Source of the DNA: Pontibacter korlensis | Lineage (GTDB): Bacteria > Bacteroidota > Bacteroidia > Cytophagales > Hymenobacteraceae | Direction: 5' to 3' | Assembly (NCBI RefSeq): GCF_000973725.1 | Contig: NZ_CP009621.1 | Coordinates: 3,527,001-3,591,000 of the forward strand | Length of the DNA: 64,000 nucleotides | In this document: one piece after another, positions 34,103 through 43,133 of the stretch | Layout: the number at the start of each line of letters is the position of its first letter | How positions within the stretch are numbered: position 1 is the first letter of the stretch | Notes under the pieces: generated by a model | Database searches by the model: none | What the model saw: only the letters and a program-made list of their open reading frames with translations | Told to the model about the DNA's origin: nothing | Translations under genes and position numbers: made by a program

Positions 34103-36733
34103 CTATTGCTCAGTAGTTGTTTTGCGGTGCTGAATCACCCTGAAATTCTCTATCAGCTTTACTGCCTCCGGTATGTCTTCAGCAAAAAGCGCAATAAAGG
34201 AGCCTTCAGGGGCATATTCCAGGGCATAAGCTAAGGCTCGCGTTTCCTGGCTTATTTCCAGGGGCTCCATATCTGGTTTTACACTGAAGATGCCCTCTTT
34301 GAGCAGATGGTTGATTTCCTCGCCACTGCGTCCGCGAAGGTCTTTATCCTGCCTTATGATGATTTTGTCGAATACGGAAGCGGCAATTCGTCCTACCTCT
34401 CTTGTGTCTTCATCGCGGCGGTCGCCTATACCTGCTATGATGCCGATTTTAGTATGCGCCCCTGTGTTACTGATGAAGTCGCTGATGGCTTGCATGGCAG
34501 CAATGTTGTGGGCATAGTCAACCAGAACCTCAGCCTTAGGTAGCTTAAACAGGTTCATTCGGCCTGGAGTAGTGTCAGGAGAAGGAATGAACGTGCGTAG
34601 CGCCGTCTTGATCTCGTTAATCTCCATATGCGATACATAGGCTGCCAGGGTAGAGGCCAATACGTTGTAGATGTTGAACCTGGCTTTGCCACCGAAGGTA
34701 AGCGGTATGTCTGCCACACGGTCTACCCTTATTTTGTAGGTGTTCTTGAAGATAGAGATGTATCCGTCTTCCAGAACAGCAGCAAGTCCGCCTTTCGAAA
34801 TATGCTCAATAATGCGTGGGTTCGACTCGTCAAGACTAAAGAAAGCTACCTTGCAGCGCAGTCCGGCTGCCATGCCATATACCAGCTCATCATCTGCATT
34901 CAGAATGGCATAGCCGTCTGAGCACACCGTTTTCGGGATGATGCCTTTTACCCTGGCCATGTCTTCCACGGTGTTAATGTCGCCTAAGCCAAGATGGTCT
35001 TCCGACACGTTCATCACCACACCCACATCACATTGGGTAAAAGCCAGGCCAGAGCGTAACATACCGCCACGCGCGCACTCCAGCACTGCATAATTCACGG
35101 TAGGGTCTTTCAGCACGAACTCACTGCTATAGGAGCCGGTGGTGTCGCCTTTGATAATCTTTCTGCCTTGTATGTAGATGCCATCGGTGGTAGTATAACC
35201 TACTTTATACCCTTTAAAGCTGAGTATGTGCGCTATTAAGCGGGTGGTGGTAGTTTTACCGTTAGTTCCTGTTATGGCTACAATGGGTATGCGGGCAGGG
35301 CATCCGAACGGAAACAGCATGTTAATGATTGGCTCCGCTACGTTCCGAGGAAGTCCTTCGGTAGGGGAGATGTGCATGCGCAGACCAGGTGCCGCGTTCA
35401 CTTCTATCACGGCGCCCCTTGTTTCGGGCAGTGGAATAGCTATATCTGAGGTCATGACGTCTATACCACAAATATCAAGACCTATAATACCTGCAATTCG
35501 CTCGGCCATCAGGATATTGTAAGGGTCCACAATATCGGTTACATCGGTAGCGGTACCACCTGTACTTAAGTTAGCTGTTCTTTTCAGGTAAAGCACCTCA
35601 CCAGCCGGAAGTACAGATTGGAGGTTAAGACCTTTTTCGCGCAGGATTGCTCGTGAGATCTTGTCTATCTTAATGTGTGTCAGTGCCTTTTCGTGACCTA
35701 CCCCGCGCCTTGGATCTTTGTTTACCTGATTTACCAGCTGCCGTATGGTGGAGGTGCCATCGCCAGTAACCATGGCTGGCGTGCGTTTGGCGGCAGCTAT
35801 AAACTTACCATCAATCACAAGCATTCTGTAGTCAGAGCCTTGTATAAACTGCTCTACCATGACAGCTTCTGAATAGCGCTGTGCCTCTGCAAAGCCTTTC
35901 AGTGCATCTTTCCAGTTCTGGATGTTAATGCTGGCTCCTTTCCCCTGGTTGCCGTTCAGTGGCTTTGTTACAATCGGATAATCCAGCTCGTCTATGGCAT
36001 CTTCCAACTCGCGGGTGCTGTACACTATTCTTCCCTGAGGCACCGGAATACCGGCCTCCTCCAGAATGAGCTTTGTGATGTTCTTATCTCCGGCATTTTC
36101 CACGGCAAAACAGGAGGTATTGCTGCTCATGGCAGCCTGTATGCGCTTTTGGTTAACCCCGTAGCCTAATTGTATGTGGCCGCTTTGCCTGTTCTGTATG
36201 TAAGGGATGTTCCGGTTTACTGCTTCCTGCACAATGGCTTCTGTGCTTGGTCCGAAATATTCATCTTCCCTGATTTGGTGCAGCTTCGCTATATCCTGTA
36301 TTACACTGACTCTTTCACCTCTTGCCAGGGAGTCGGTAATGCGTACAGCTGCCTCGGCAGCATACTCTCCCGCCCGTTCCTGCTGGTAAGAGAATGCCAC
36401 AAAATCTACACCTGGTTGGCTGGAGGCATAGCGCCTGCCATAGCCGCTGTCCATACCAGCCATTGTTTGCAGTTCCAGGGCAATGTGCTGCACTACCTTA
36501 CTGAAGGTGGTGCCTTCGTTTACAAGTCTTATAAAGCCTCCCTCCGTGCCAGCAGAGGAGCGGTGTTTATATATGTTAGGAAACAGTTTCTGTAGTTTCT
36601 GCGCCAGGTTCGGCACTTCATTGGTTAAGGTATGCTGCAGGTCCTCCAGGTCCAGTTTAAGCACAATTATCTTAGGATGCTTAATGGACCAGTAATTTGG
36701 CCCACGCATTATTTTGAGCTCAAGAATTTTCAT
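34103..36733 (-). CDS. cphA: Cyanophycin synthetase
   Basis: This 876-residue cytoplasmic enzyme has the full architecture: an N-terminal domain, an ATP-grasp domain (about residues 215-470, with YPIVTKPLNGNQGKGASINI, then VIEVNAAPGLRMHISP) and a C-terminal Mur-ligase-like domain beginning AITGTNGKTTTTRLIAHIL and including LVDYAHNIAAMQAI. It polymerises aspartate and arginine in ATP-dependent steps into cyanophycin, a nitrogen and carbon store. No cyanophycinase gene is in the window. Confidence 0.93.
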   Translation of the reverse strand: MKILELKIMRGPNYWSIKHPKIIVLKLDLEDLQHTLTNEVPNLAQKLQKLFPNIYKHRSSAGTEGGFIRLVNEGTTFSKVVQHIALELQTMAGMDSGYGRRYASSQPGVDFVAFSYQQERAGEYAAEAAVRITDSLARGERVSVIQDIAKLHQIREDEYFGPSTEAIVQEAVNRNIPYIQNRQSGHIQLGYGVNQKRIQAAMSSNTSCFAVENAGDKNITKLILEEAGIPVPQGRIVYSTRELEDAIDELDYPIVTKPLNGNQGKGASINIQNWKDALKGFAEAQRYSEAVMVEQFIQGSDYRMLVIDGKFIAAAKRTPAMVTGDGTSTIRQLVNQVNKDPRRGVGHEKALTHIKIDKISRAILREKGLNLQSVLPAGEVLYLKRTANLSTGGTATDVTDIVDPYNILMAERIAGIIGLDICGIDVMTSDIAIPLPETRGAVIEVNAAPGLRMHISPTEGLPRNVAEPIINMLFPFGCPARIPIVAITGTNGKTTTTRLIAHILSFKGYKVGYTTTDGIYIQGRKIIKGDTTGSYSSEFVLKDPTVNYAVLECARGGMLRSGLAFTQCDVGVVMNVSEDHLGLGDINTVEDMARVKGIIPKTVCSDGYAILNADDELVYGMAAGLRCKVAFFSLDESNPRIIEHISKGGLAAVLEDGYISIFKNTYKIRVDRVADIPLTFGGKARFNIYNVLASTLAAYVSHMEINEIKTALRTFIPSPDTTPGRMNLFKLPKAEVLVDYAHNIAAMQAISDFISNTGAHTKIGIIAGIGDRRDEDTREVGRIAASVFDKIIIRQDKDLRGRSGEEINHLLKEGIFSVKPDMEPLEISQETRALAYALEYAPEGSFIALFAEDIPEAVKLIENFRVIQHRKTTTEQ

Positions 36734-36985
36734 AGTATTTTTTACTTCAGTCTATTTGTCTGGCCCTCCATATAATTAAAGTACAAAAGGCACAAGAAGG
36801 TGGAAGCGGAAGAAGAAGGCTATAGTTTTATACGTAAGCCGTTTCTTCCTGACAGTGGCAGTAAGCTGAAAAGATTGTAAGGGTGCAAAAATAAGTATTG
36901 AGTACTTACTTATCAGTAATAATACGGAGAAGGCAGGAGCAGCCAGGCTAGGTGGCTAGGGTCGTTCTATACTCTTTCTGAAGCG

Positions 36986-38338
36986 CTAACTGAACCGCAG
37001 CAGAAATGCTGTGCCCACACCTTCTTCTGACTGTACCTGTATAGTGCCGCCATGCAGCATAACTATCTGTTTGCAAAGGCTGAGGCCAATACCGCTCCCT
37101 TGCTTGCGGGTGCTGAAGAAAGGGATGTAGATTTTTTCCTGTATCTCCTTCGGCATGCCTATTCCGTTGTCTGTTACTTTGATCACTTTCTTGCCGTCTG
37201 TGGCAATGTAAGCAGATAGGACAATGGTGGGATCAGGACGTTCCTTCACGGCTTCAATGGCGTTTACCAGCAAGTTTATAAGGGCCTGGTCCAACAGGTT
37301 CGTATCGGCCTGCAGGGATAGGTGTGGGTCTTTCAGTGTTATGTCGAGCGTAATGTTTTTCTGTGCCAGCGTAGGCTGCATGAGGCGGTGCAGGTTGGCA
37401 AAGATGTCTTTAATGTAGACGCTCTCCAGGTTGAGCTTCGTTATTTTACTAAGGTTGCGGTAGGTGGCGGCAAACTTTAGCAAGCCATCGCTCCGGCGCT
37501 TTATGGTGCTGATACCAACTTCCAGGTCCTCCATGTCTTCGGGGGTAGCGCCGTGGTTTATACTTTCGTGCAGGCGCTCTTTCAAAGTGCTGGCCAAGGA
37601 AGAGATAGGGGCTACCGAGTTCATGATCTCATGCGTCATTACGTTCAGCAGCTTTTCCCAGGCCTTGGACTCGGTTTCATCCAGCGCCTCACTCACGTTC
37701 TGAAAAGCAACCAGCTTATACTTTTGCCCGTCGCTCTGGAAAGCTGTGGCCGAAAGAAACACTTTAAACGTGCTTTTCTCAAAATGAGTAGTGTGGGCCG
37801 TGGCTATTTTGGTACTTCCGGGTTGCAGTTCCAAAACTTCAGTATACAGCTCTCTGTCCCTTTTTTGCAAGGCATGTATGGATTTCATGAAAGGCACGTG
37901 CAGCAGCTGCTTTAGAGCTTCGTTCATCATCAAAACGTCGCCGCTATCCTGGTTAAAGGTAATGATGCCCGTGTTTACCAGTTCCAGGATTTTCTGCATA
38001 TGCTGATGCTCTATTTCCTTTTCCCTGTTGATGGACTTGATGGTAGTATTAATCTCATTGAATCCCCTGCGCAGGCTCAACAGTTCAGCTGAGGCAGTTC
38101 TTTCGTTAAAAAACCTGGAGAAATCGCGGTAGTGTACTGATTCTATAAACTGGTTTAGCTCTTCCTGCGCCTGCCTAAGAAAGCGTATAAGATCTACTAC
38201 CAGGTAAAGTATGATGGGCACGAGAAAGACGAGCAGTTCTGCCCACCCTTGTATAATTACCAGGGCTGGTGTACTTAGGGTAAAGAGCAGAAGTCCCACC
38301 CGGAGCAAGAGCCGCCACTCCATTCGTTTAAAGTCCAT
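36986..38338 (-). CDS. Membrane sensor histidine kinase paired with NtrC regulator
   Basis: This 450-residue protein has two closely spaced N-terminal membrane segments (LLRVGLLLFTL, LLVFLVPIILYLVVDLI), a coiled region, a PAS-like domain (NTGIITFNQDSGDVLMMNEA), a phospho-acceptor motif NVMTHEIMNSVAPISSL and an ATPase domain with LINLLVNAIEAV, VTDNGIGMPKE and GSGIGLSLCKQIV. With almost no periplasmic loop, it probably senses membrane or internal signals. Its start overlaps the end of the NtrC-type gene by 11 bp on the same strand, so the two form a two-component operon. Confidence 0.93.
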   Translation of the reverse strand: MDFKRMEWRLLLRVGLLLFTLSTPALVIIQGWAELLVFLVPIILYLVVDLIRFLRQAQEELNQFIESVHYRDFSRFFNERTASAELLSLRRGFNEINTTIKSINREKEIEHQHMQKILELVNTGIITFNQDSGDVLMMNEALKQLLHVPFMKSIHALQKRDRELYTEVLELQPGSTKIATAHTTHFEKSTFKVFLSATAFQSDGQKYKLVAFQNVSEALDETESKAWEKLLNVMTHEIMNSVAPISSLASTLKERLHESINHGATPEDMEDLEVGISTIKRRSDGLLKFAATYRNLSKITKLNLESVYIKDIFANLHRLMQPTLAQKNITLDITLKDPHLSLQADTNLLDQALINLLVNAIEAVKERPDPTIVLSAYIATDGKKVIKVTDNGIGMPKEIQEKIYIPFFSTRKQGSGIGLSLCKQIVMLHGGTIQVQSEEGVGTAFLLRFS

Positions 38339-39686
38339 ACTTGCCTAGCCGTCTGTACAGTGCTGTGCGGGTGATGCCTAGCTCTTTTGCTGCACGGGTT
38401 AGGTTGCCGGCATGCTTTTCCAAAACCCTGTTAATGGTTGCTTTCTCCAGCTCCTCCAGGTTTGTTTGCTGTGTTGCTGCTTCTCCAGCCGGAGCAGACT
38501 CAATAGGAGAGAACAGGATATCTTCCGCTTGCAGCACCTCTCCATCTGCCATAATCACTGCCCGCTCTATAGCATACTGCAACTCCCGCACATTGCCCGG
38601 AAAGTGGTAGTTGCTTAGCTTGTCTAAGGCGGACCTTGAGAACTGCGGACTAGTTTTCATGTACTTGTTGGCGTACAAAGTGGCAAAGTGCCTTGCAAGT
38701 AGGGTTATGTCGCTGCCCCGCTTACGTAGTGGGGGTACTACAATCTCAACTGTATTGATCCTGTAAATAAGGTCTTTCCGGAAGCGTGCTTCATTGGCAA
38801 GATCGGCAAGTGAAACGTTGGTGGCGCACAGTAACCGGACGTCTATAGACGCAGGTTCGTTGGCTCCAACTGGTATAACCTGCCGGTTCTGTAATACGCT
38901 AAGCAGCTTAGACTGCTGGTGCAGCGAAATGTTGCCAATCTCGTCGAGGAAGATAGTGCCTGTGTTGGCGGCCTCGAACCGGCCGGTGCGGTCTTCACGG
39001 GCATCGGTAAAAGCGCCTTTTTTATGGCCAAACAGCTCGCTCTCGAAAAGCGACTCTGTCAGGGCGCCAACATCTACTTTCACATATGGTTTGCTGGCAC
39101 GCAAAGAATGCTGGTGTATGGCTTTGGCTATCAGTTCTTTTCCTGTGCCGTTCTCTCCCAAAATCAGTATGTTGGCATCTGTAGGCGCTACCTTCTTTAT
39201 CTTAAAGAATATATCCTGCATAGCCTCCGACTCGCCCAGTAACTCTGTGCCGAAAACAGAAGGGCTTTCGGTTGAAAACTCAGCCTTCGCAGTTTTACCT
39301 TTCCTGCTGATAATATCGGTTAAGGTGTTGATTAATTTATCATTATGCCAAGGCTTAACCACAAAATCAGAAGCACCTTCTTTTAAAGAGCGTATGGCCA
39401 GGTCTATATCCCCATAGGCTGTGATCATCACCACTGCGGCATCGGATTTGAGCTGTTTGATCTTTTGGAGCCAGAAAAAGCCTTCGTTGCCAGTGTTTAT
39501 GGAGCTGACAAAGTTCATGTCCAGCAGAATCACATCGAAAGTGTGGCGCGCCAACAAAGAAGGGATATTCTCCGGGTTTTTCTCTGTAACAATCTCTTGC
39601 ACCTGTGGCCGTAGCAACAGGCGGACAGCGGTGAGCACATCAGTGTCATCATCTACAACAAGTACAGAAGCCTTTTTTAACTGCAT
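38328..39686 (-). CDS. NtrC-family sigma-54 response regulator
   Basis: A 452-residue, full-length regulator. The receiver domain has its acceptor in ILLDMNFVSSINTG, with an insertion common in Bacteroidota. The AAA+ domain has Walker A GENGTGKE, a sigma-54 loop GAFTDA and Walker B GTIFLDEIGN. The C-terminal Fis-type helix-turn-helix is LTRAAKELGITRTALYRRL. It is the first gene of the pair with the kinase and is divergent from the permease at 39961. The two palindromes in the shared promoter region are its likely binding sites. Confidence 0.94.
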   Translation of the reverse strand: MQLKKASVLVVDDDTDVLTAVRLLLRPQVQEIVTEKNPENIPSLLARHTFDVILLDMNFVSSINTGNEGFFWLQKIKQLKSDAAVVMITAYGDIDLAIRSLKEGASDFVVKPWHNDKLINTLTDIISRKGKTAKAEFSTESPSVFGTELLGESEAMQDIFFKIKKVAPTDANILILGENGTGKELIAKAIHQHSLRASKPYVKVDVGALTESLFESELFGHKKGAFTDAREDRTGRFEAANTGTIFLDEIGNISLHQQSKLLSVLQNRQVIPVGANEPASIDVRLLCATNVSLADLANEARFRKDLIYRINTVEIVVPPLRKRGSDITLLARHFATLYANKYMKTSPQFSRSALDKLSNYHFPGNVRELQYAIERAVIMADGEVLQAEDILFSPIESAPAGEAATQQTNLEELEKATINRVLEKHAGNLTRAAKELGITRTALYRRLGKYGL

Positions 39687-39786
39687 ATACCGATAATAAA
39701 CTATTGCAGCTAAATAAACTATAATTGTGCCACTAACACAAGTAACTGAACCTGAAGCTATACTGCCAATCGACTAGTGCCGGGGC

Positions 39787-39800
39787 GTGCGAAATCGCAC
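39787..39800. promoter_or_regulatory. Palindrome 1, likely regulator-binding site
   Basis: gtgcgaaatcgcac is a perfect 6-bp inverted repeat with a 2-bp spacer. It sits upstream of the permease and close to the regulator gene. Confidence 0.55.
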
Positions 39801-39807
39801 ACTTGTT

Positions 39808-39821
39808 GCGCGAAAATGCAC
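39808..39821. promoter_or_regulatory. Palindrome 2, likely regulator-binding site
   Basis: The complement gtgcattttcgcgc matches site 1 at GTGC-N4-TCGC. The centre is 21 bp from that of site 1, about two helical turns, so one protein face could bind both. Confidence 0.5.
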
Positions 39822-39875
39822 GACCTACACCTGTTACTATTTGTAATATGGTTGTAAATCAATAATATACGTTTT

Positions 39876-39890
39876 TGGCATCTGTTCTGA
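39876..39890 (+). promoter_or_regulatory. Possible sigma-54 -24/-12 promoter of the permease
   Basis: tggcatctgttctga has the GG at -24 and a G at the -12 position, but the C of the consensus GC is A. Spacing of 10 bp fits. It lies about 70 bp before the ATG and 55-90 bp after the palindromes. Confidence 0.35.
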
Positions 39891-39960
39891 TTATTCTTGA
39901 GGCAGGGAAGGGAATGCTTCAAGAGCGCACAACTGCCTACTTCTTATCAGAACAGTGTAA

Positions 39961-42396
39961 ATGAATAAGACTATGCTACGAAACTACTTTAATGCTGCCT
40001 ATCGGAACCTCTTTAGGCACAAGGGCTTTACCTTCATTAATATTGCAGGCCTGGCGCTGGGGTTAACAGCCTGTTTGCTCATCGGCCTGTTTGTATATGA
40101 CGAACTGCAGTATGATAAGTCTTTGCCAGAAGGGGACCAGGTGTACCGTGTCTATAACGATGTATCGGCAAAGGAGGCCGGGCTGGTGGCGGTTACGCCC
40201 CCTATGTACGCAACCACTATGAAGGAGAGCTTTCCGGAGGTGGAGACAGTAGTACGTATACTTATGCTACAGTTCGATGCCAATAACCTGATGGAGGCCG
40301 GCGACAAAAGAGTCTATGAAAAAGGCCGCTTTTACACTGATCCGGAGTTTTTTGAGGTGTTTCAACTGCCCTTTGTTTACGGTTCACCTGATAAAGCTTT
40401 AGATGATCCTTCTTCGATTGTTATCTCAGACGAATTTTCCAAAAGGGCTTTCGGAGATGTTAACCCAGTTGGCCAGAAGGTGAGTGTCAACAAGCTGCCT
40501 TACCTGGTAAGGGGGGTGTTTGCTACACCCGACAAATTTCACCTGCCGGTGAACTTCGTGCTGCCAATGGTTGCCGCCGAGCTGCCTGCCGAACGTATGA
40601 AGAAGTGGAGTTGGCTGCAGTTTTATACTTATGTGAAGCTGAAAGAGGGAGCAGACCCAAAACTGACAGAGGCAAAGCTGAAAAGCATTGTAGACAAGCA
40701 GGTAGACCCAGAGTCAAACCAGCCTTACTACTATATACCTGTGCTGCAACCCCTGAAAGAAGTATACCTGTACTCGGCCAGCTTTAAGTTTGACCAGTCA
40801 ATCAGGGGGAATATTGTGTATGTGAAGGCGCTCAGCATGATTGCCCTGTTTATTCTACTCATAGCCTGTTTCAATTTTGTGAACCTGGCCACGGCAAAGT
40901 CAGCGCAGCGAGCAAAAGAAGTGGGCGTACGCAAGGCCGTAGGAGCCAGCAAAAGCCAGCTGGTGCTGCAGTTCCTGGGCGAGACGGTGTTGCTCACACT
41001 CATCAGTGTTATTTTCTCGGCAGCACTTACCTCGCTACTATTGCCTTCGCTCAATGCCTTCACAGATAAAAGCATGAGCTTTAATATATTCACTGATCCG
41101 TCTCTTCTGCTGCTTATGTTAGCCCTAACGCTGGTGGTTGGTGTGCTGGCGGGGCTGTACCCGGCGCTGGTGCTGTCAGGCTATAAGCCTGTTAAGGTCC
41201 TGAAAAGTGCGGTAGTGGTAGATAGCAGCGTCGGCAAGATACAGTGGTTGCGCCATGGGCTGATCGTTGTGCAGTTTGCTCTTTCTATTTTCCTGATCAT
41301 CTGTGCCGTGGTGGTGTACAAGCAGGTGTCTTACCTGCATGGCAAAGACCTTGGCTTTAACAAAGAGCAGATTATGTTCTTCCAGATGCGGGGAGAAAAC
41401 ATGTTTGAGAACTTTGAGACATTCAAGAACGAGTTAAAGCAGGTGCCGGGCGTAAAGAATGTCTCCGTTGGCTACGGGTTTCCGGGCGATGCGACAGCTG
41501 GCGACGGAATTATTGTGCCGAAGAACGGGGAGCAGGTGCACCATTCCGTTACGCAGCTGATGGTAGACTATGACTACATTAACACGCTGGATGTAAAGGT
41601 ACTGGCTGGAAGGCCTTTCTCTAAGGAGCACAAAACAGATGCAGACCATGCCTTCATGATCAACGAAACGGCTGTTAGGGAGCTAGGCTATGGCACACCG
41701 GAAAAGGCACTGGGGCAGCCCTTGAGATGGGGCATATGGAATGATGTAAACCCGGACTCTATGAAGGATGGTAAGATCATTGGGGTAGTAAAAGATTTCC
41801 ACGTCAAGAGCCTGTATGATAAGGTAGAGCCAACTGTGCTGCAGATTTTTCCGAGTGCTAACTGGAAGGTAGCTGTGAAGATAACGGGCGAAGATGTGAC
41901 TGCTACCATCAAAGGTGTTGGTGAAGTATGGAGTAAGTTTTCTCCGGACTACCCGATCGAGTACATCTTTATGGACGACAACTTTGCCACTATGTATAAG
42001 GCGGAGGATAAACTGAGGACCTTGCTCTGGATATTTACCAGCATCGCCATTTTTGTTGCCTGCATGGGCTTATTTGGCTTGGCTGCCTATGCTGCTGAAC
42101 GCAGAAAGAAAGAGATTGGTATCCGCAAGGTGCTCGGAGCAGATACCACAACCATAGTTGCCCTGCTTGCCAAGGAGTTTTTGCGCCTGGTGATAGTGGC
42201 TGCCCTCGTTGCCTTCCCGCTGGCCTGGTACGCCATGAACGGCTGGCTGCAAGACTTTGCCTACCGCATCTCCATACCCTTATGGGCCTTTTTAGTAGCA
42301 GGTATAGTGGCGGCGATTGTAGCTTTTGTTACCATCAGTTACCAAGCCATTAAAGCTGCAACGGCCAACCCTGTTACAAACCTTCGCTTTGACTAG
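39961..42396 (+). CDS. MacB/FtsX-type ABC transporter permease
   Basis: An 811-residue protein of the long Bacteroidota permease type. It has an N-terminal TM segment (GLALGLTACLLIGLFVYDE), an MacB-like periplasmic domain, an FtsX domain (SMIALFILLIACFNFVNLAT ... KEVGVRKAVGASKSQLV), a second periplasmic domain and a second FtsX domain (RKKEIGIRKVLGADTTTIV), so it is a duplicated half-transporter. No ATPase gene is adjacent. Such permeases are thought to transmit conformational force rather than transport directly, or to export lipoproteins or peptides. Its divergence from the NtrC/kinase pair, with sites between, suggests it is the target of that system. Confidence 0.9.
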   Translation: MNKTMLRNYFNAAYRNLFRHKGFTFINIAGLALGLTACLLIGLFVYDELQYDKSLPEGDQVYRVYNDVSAKEAGLVAVTPPMYATTMKESFPEVETVVRILMLQFDANNLMEAGDKRVYEKGRFYTDPEFFEVFQLPFVYGSPDKALDDPSSIVISDEFSKRAFGDVNPVGQKVSVNKLPYLVRGVFATPDKFHLPVNFVLPMVAAELPAERMKKWSWLQFYTYVKLKEGADPKLTEAKLKSIVDKQVDPESNQPYYYIPVLQPLKEVYLYSASFKFDQSIRGNIVYVKALSMIALFILLIACFNFVNLATAKSAQRAKEVGVRKAVGASKSQLVLQFLGETVLLTLISVIFSAALTSLLLPSLNAFTDKSMSFNIFTDPSLLLLMLALTLVVGVLAGLYPALVLSGYKPVKVLKSAVVVDSSVGKIQWLRHGLIVVQFALSIFLIICAVVVYKQVSYLHGKDLGFNKEQIMFFQMRGENMFENFETFKNELKQVPGVKNVSVGYGFPGDATAGDGIIVPKNGEQVHHSVTQLMVDYDYINTLDVKVLAGRPFSKEHKTDADHAFMINETAVRELGYGTPEKALGQPLRWGIWNDVNPDSMKDGKIIGVVKDFHVKSLYDKVEPTVLQIFPSANWKVAVKITGEDVTATIKGVGEVWSKFSPDYPIEYIFMDDNFATMYKAEDKLRTLLWIFTSIAIFVACMGLFGLAAYAAERRKKEIGIRKVLGADTTTIVALLAKEFLRLVIVAALVAFPLAWYAMNGWLQDFAYRISIPLWAFLVAGIVAAIVAFVTISYQAIKAATANPVTNLRFD

Positions 42397-42440
42397 GGTA
42401 ATGTATAAAGCTGTATTTTTGAGTTGTAACAATTTATCAA

Positions 42441-42471
42441 AGAATCGCTCCCATGCTTCAGGAGCGACTCT
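42441..42471 (+). terminator. Intrinsic terminator after permease
   Basis: agaatcgctcc (42441-42451) pairs with ggagcgactct (42461-42471) with one mismatch, followed by tttttatttt. Confidence 0.75.
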
Positions 42472-42550
42472 TTTTATTTTCTCTTTAAGTGTGGGCGTTT
42501 CCGTAAAAAGGAGGAAGGTAAGCTAAAAGTTAACTACCTGCTGTAGGCGT

Positions 42551-42610
42551 GCGTAGTGTAAGTCATCTTTTGCTTAAATGGCGTTCAGGTGACTTACACC
42601 TGGACTACGC
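42551..42610 (+). promoter_or_regulatory. Interrupted inverted repeat in the leader of the molybdenum hydroxylase operon
   Basis: tgtaagtca (42557-42565) pairs with tgacttaca (42590-42598), and gcgtag (42551-42556) with ctacgc (42605-42610), separated by a 6-nt bulge on one side. It ends 22 bp before the ATG at 42633. It could be an operator or an RNA structure in the leader; no riboswitch class is recognised. Confidence 0.4.
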
Positions 42611-42632
42611 TTAGAAACTTCAATGTAAAGCT

Positions 42633-43133
42633 ATGGAAAATTCCCCCGCTTCATTACCTGCTAAACATACTGTTACACTTCAGGTAAACGGAGAGAAAAA
42701 GCAGCTAGAGCTGGCTTCCTGGACCTCCTTACTAGATGCACTGCGAGAGCACCTGCAGCTAACCGGCACTAAGAAGGGCTGCGACCATGGGCAGTGCGGT
42801 GCCTGTACTGTGCTCGTGGACGGCAAACGAATCAACTCCTGCCTGACCCTTGCAGTGATGCAGCAGGACAAGGAAATCACTACGATAGAAGGCTTGGCCA
42901 AAGACGGAGAACTGCACCCCGTGCAGCAGGCTTTTATAGATCACGATGCGTTCCAGTGTGGGTATTGTACGCCAGGGCAGATTTGCTCCGCAATAGGCCT
43001 TGTTAATGAAGGCAAGGCAAAGACCCTGGATGATATTCGCGACCTGATGAGTGGAAATGTGTGCCGATGTGGTGCTTATGTGAATATTGTTAAAGTAGTG
43101 CAGGAAGCACTGGAAAGGAGTGCAGCCCAATGA
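42633..43133 (+). CDS. Molybdenum hydroxylase, 2Fe-2S subunit
   Basis: This 166-residue subunit of a three-subunit xanthine/aldehyde-oxidase-type enzyme has two iron-sulfur clusters: an N-terminal plant-type ferredoxin domain (CDHGQCGACTVLVDG, then a Cys in RINSC) and a C-terminal helical domain (CGYCTPGQ, CRCGAY). It passes electrons between molybdopterin and FAD. No Tat signal is present, unlike E. coli PaoA, so the complex should be cytoplasmic. It overlaps the next gene by ATGA. Confidence 0.93.
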   Translation: MENSPASLPAKHTVTLQVNGEKKQLELASWTSLLDALREHLQLTGTKKGCDHGQCGACTVLVDGKRINSCLTLAVMQQDKEITTIEGLAKDGELHPVQQAFIDHDAFQCGYCTPGQICSAIGLVNEGKAKTLDDIRDLMSGNVCRCGAYVNIVKVVQEALERSAAQ

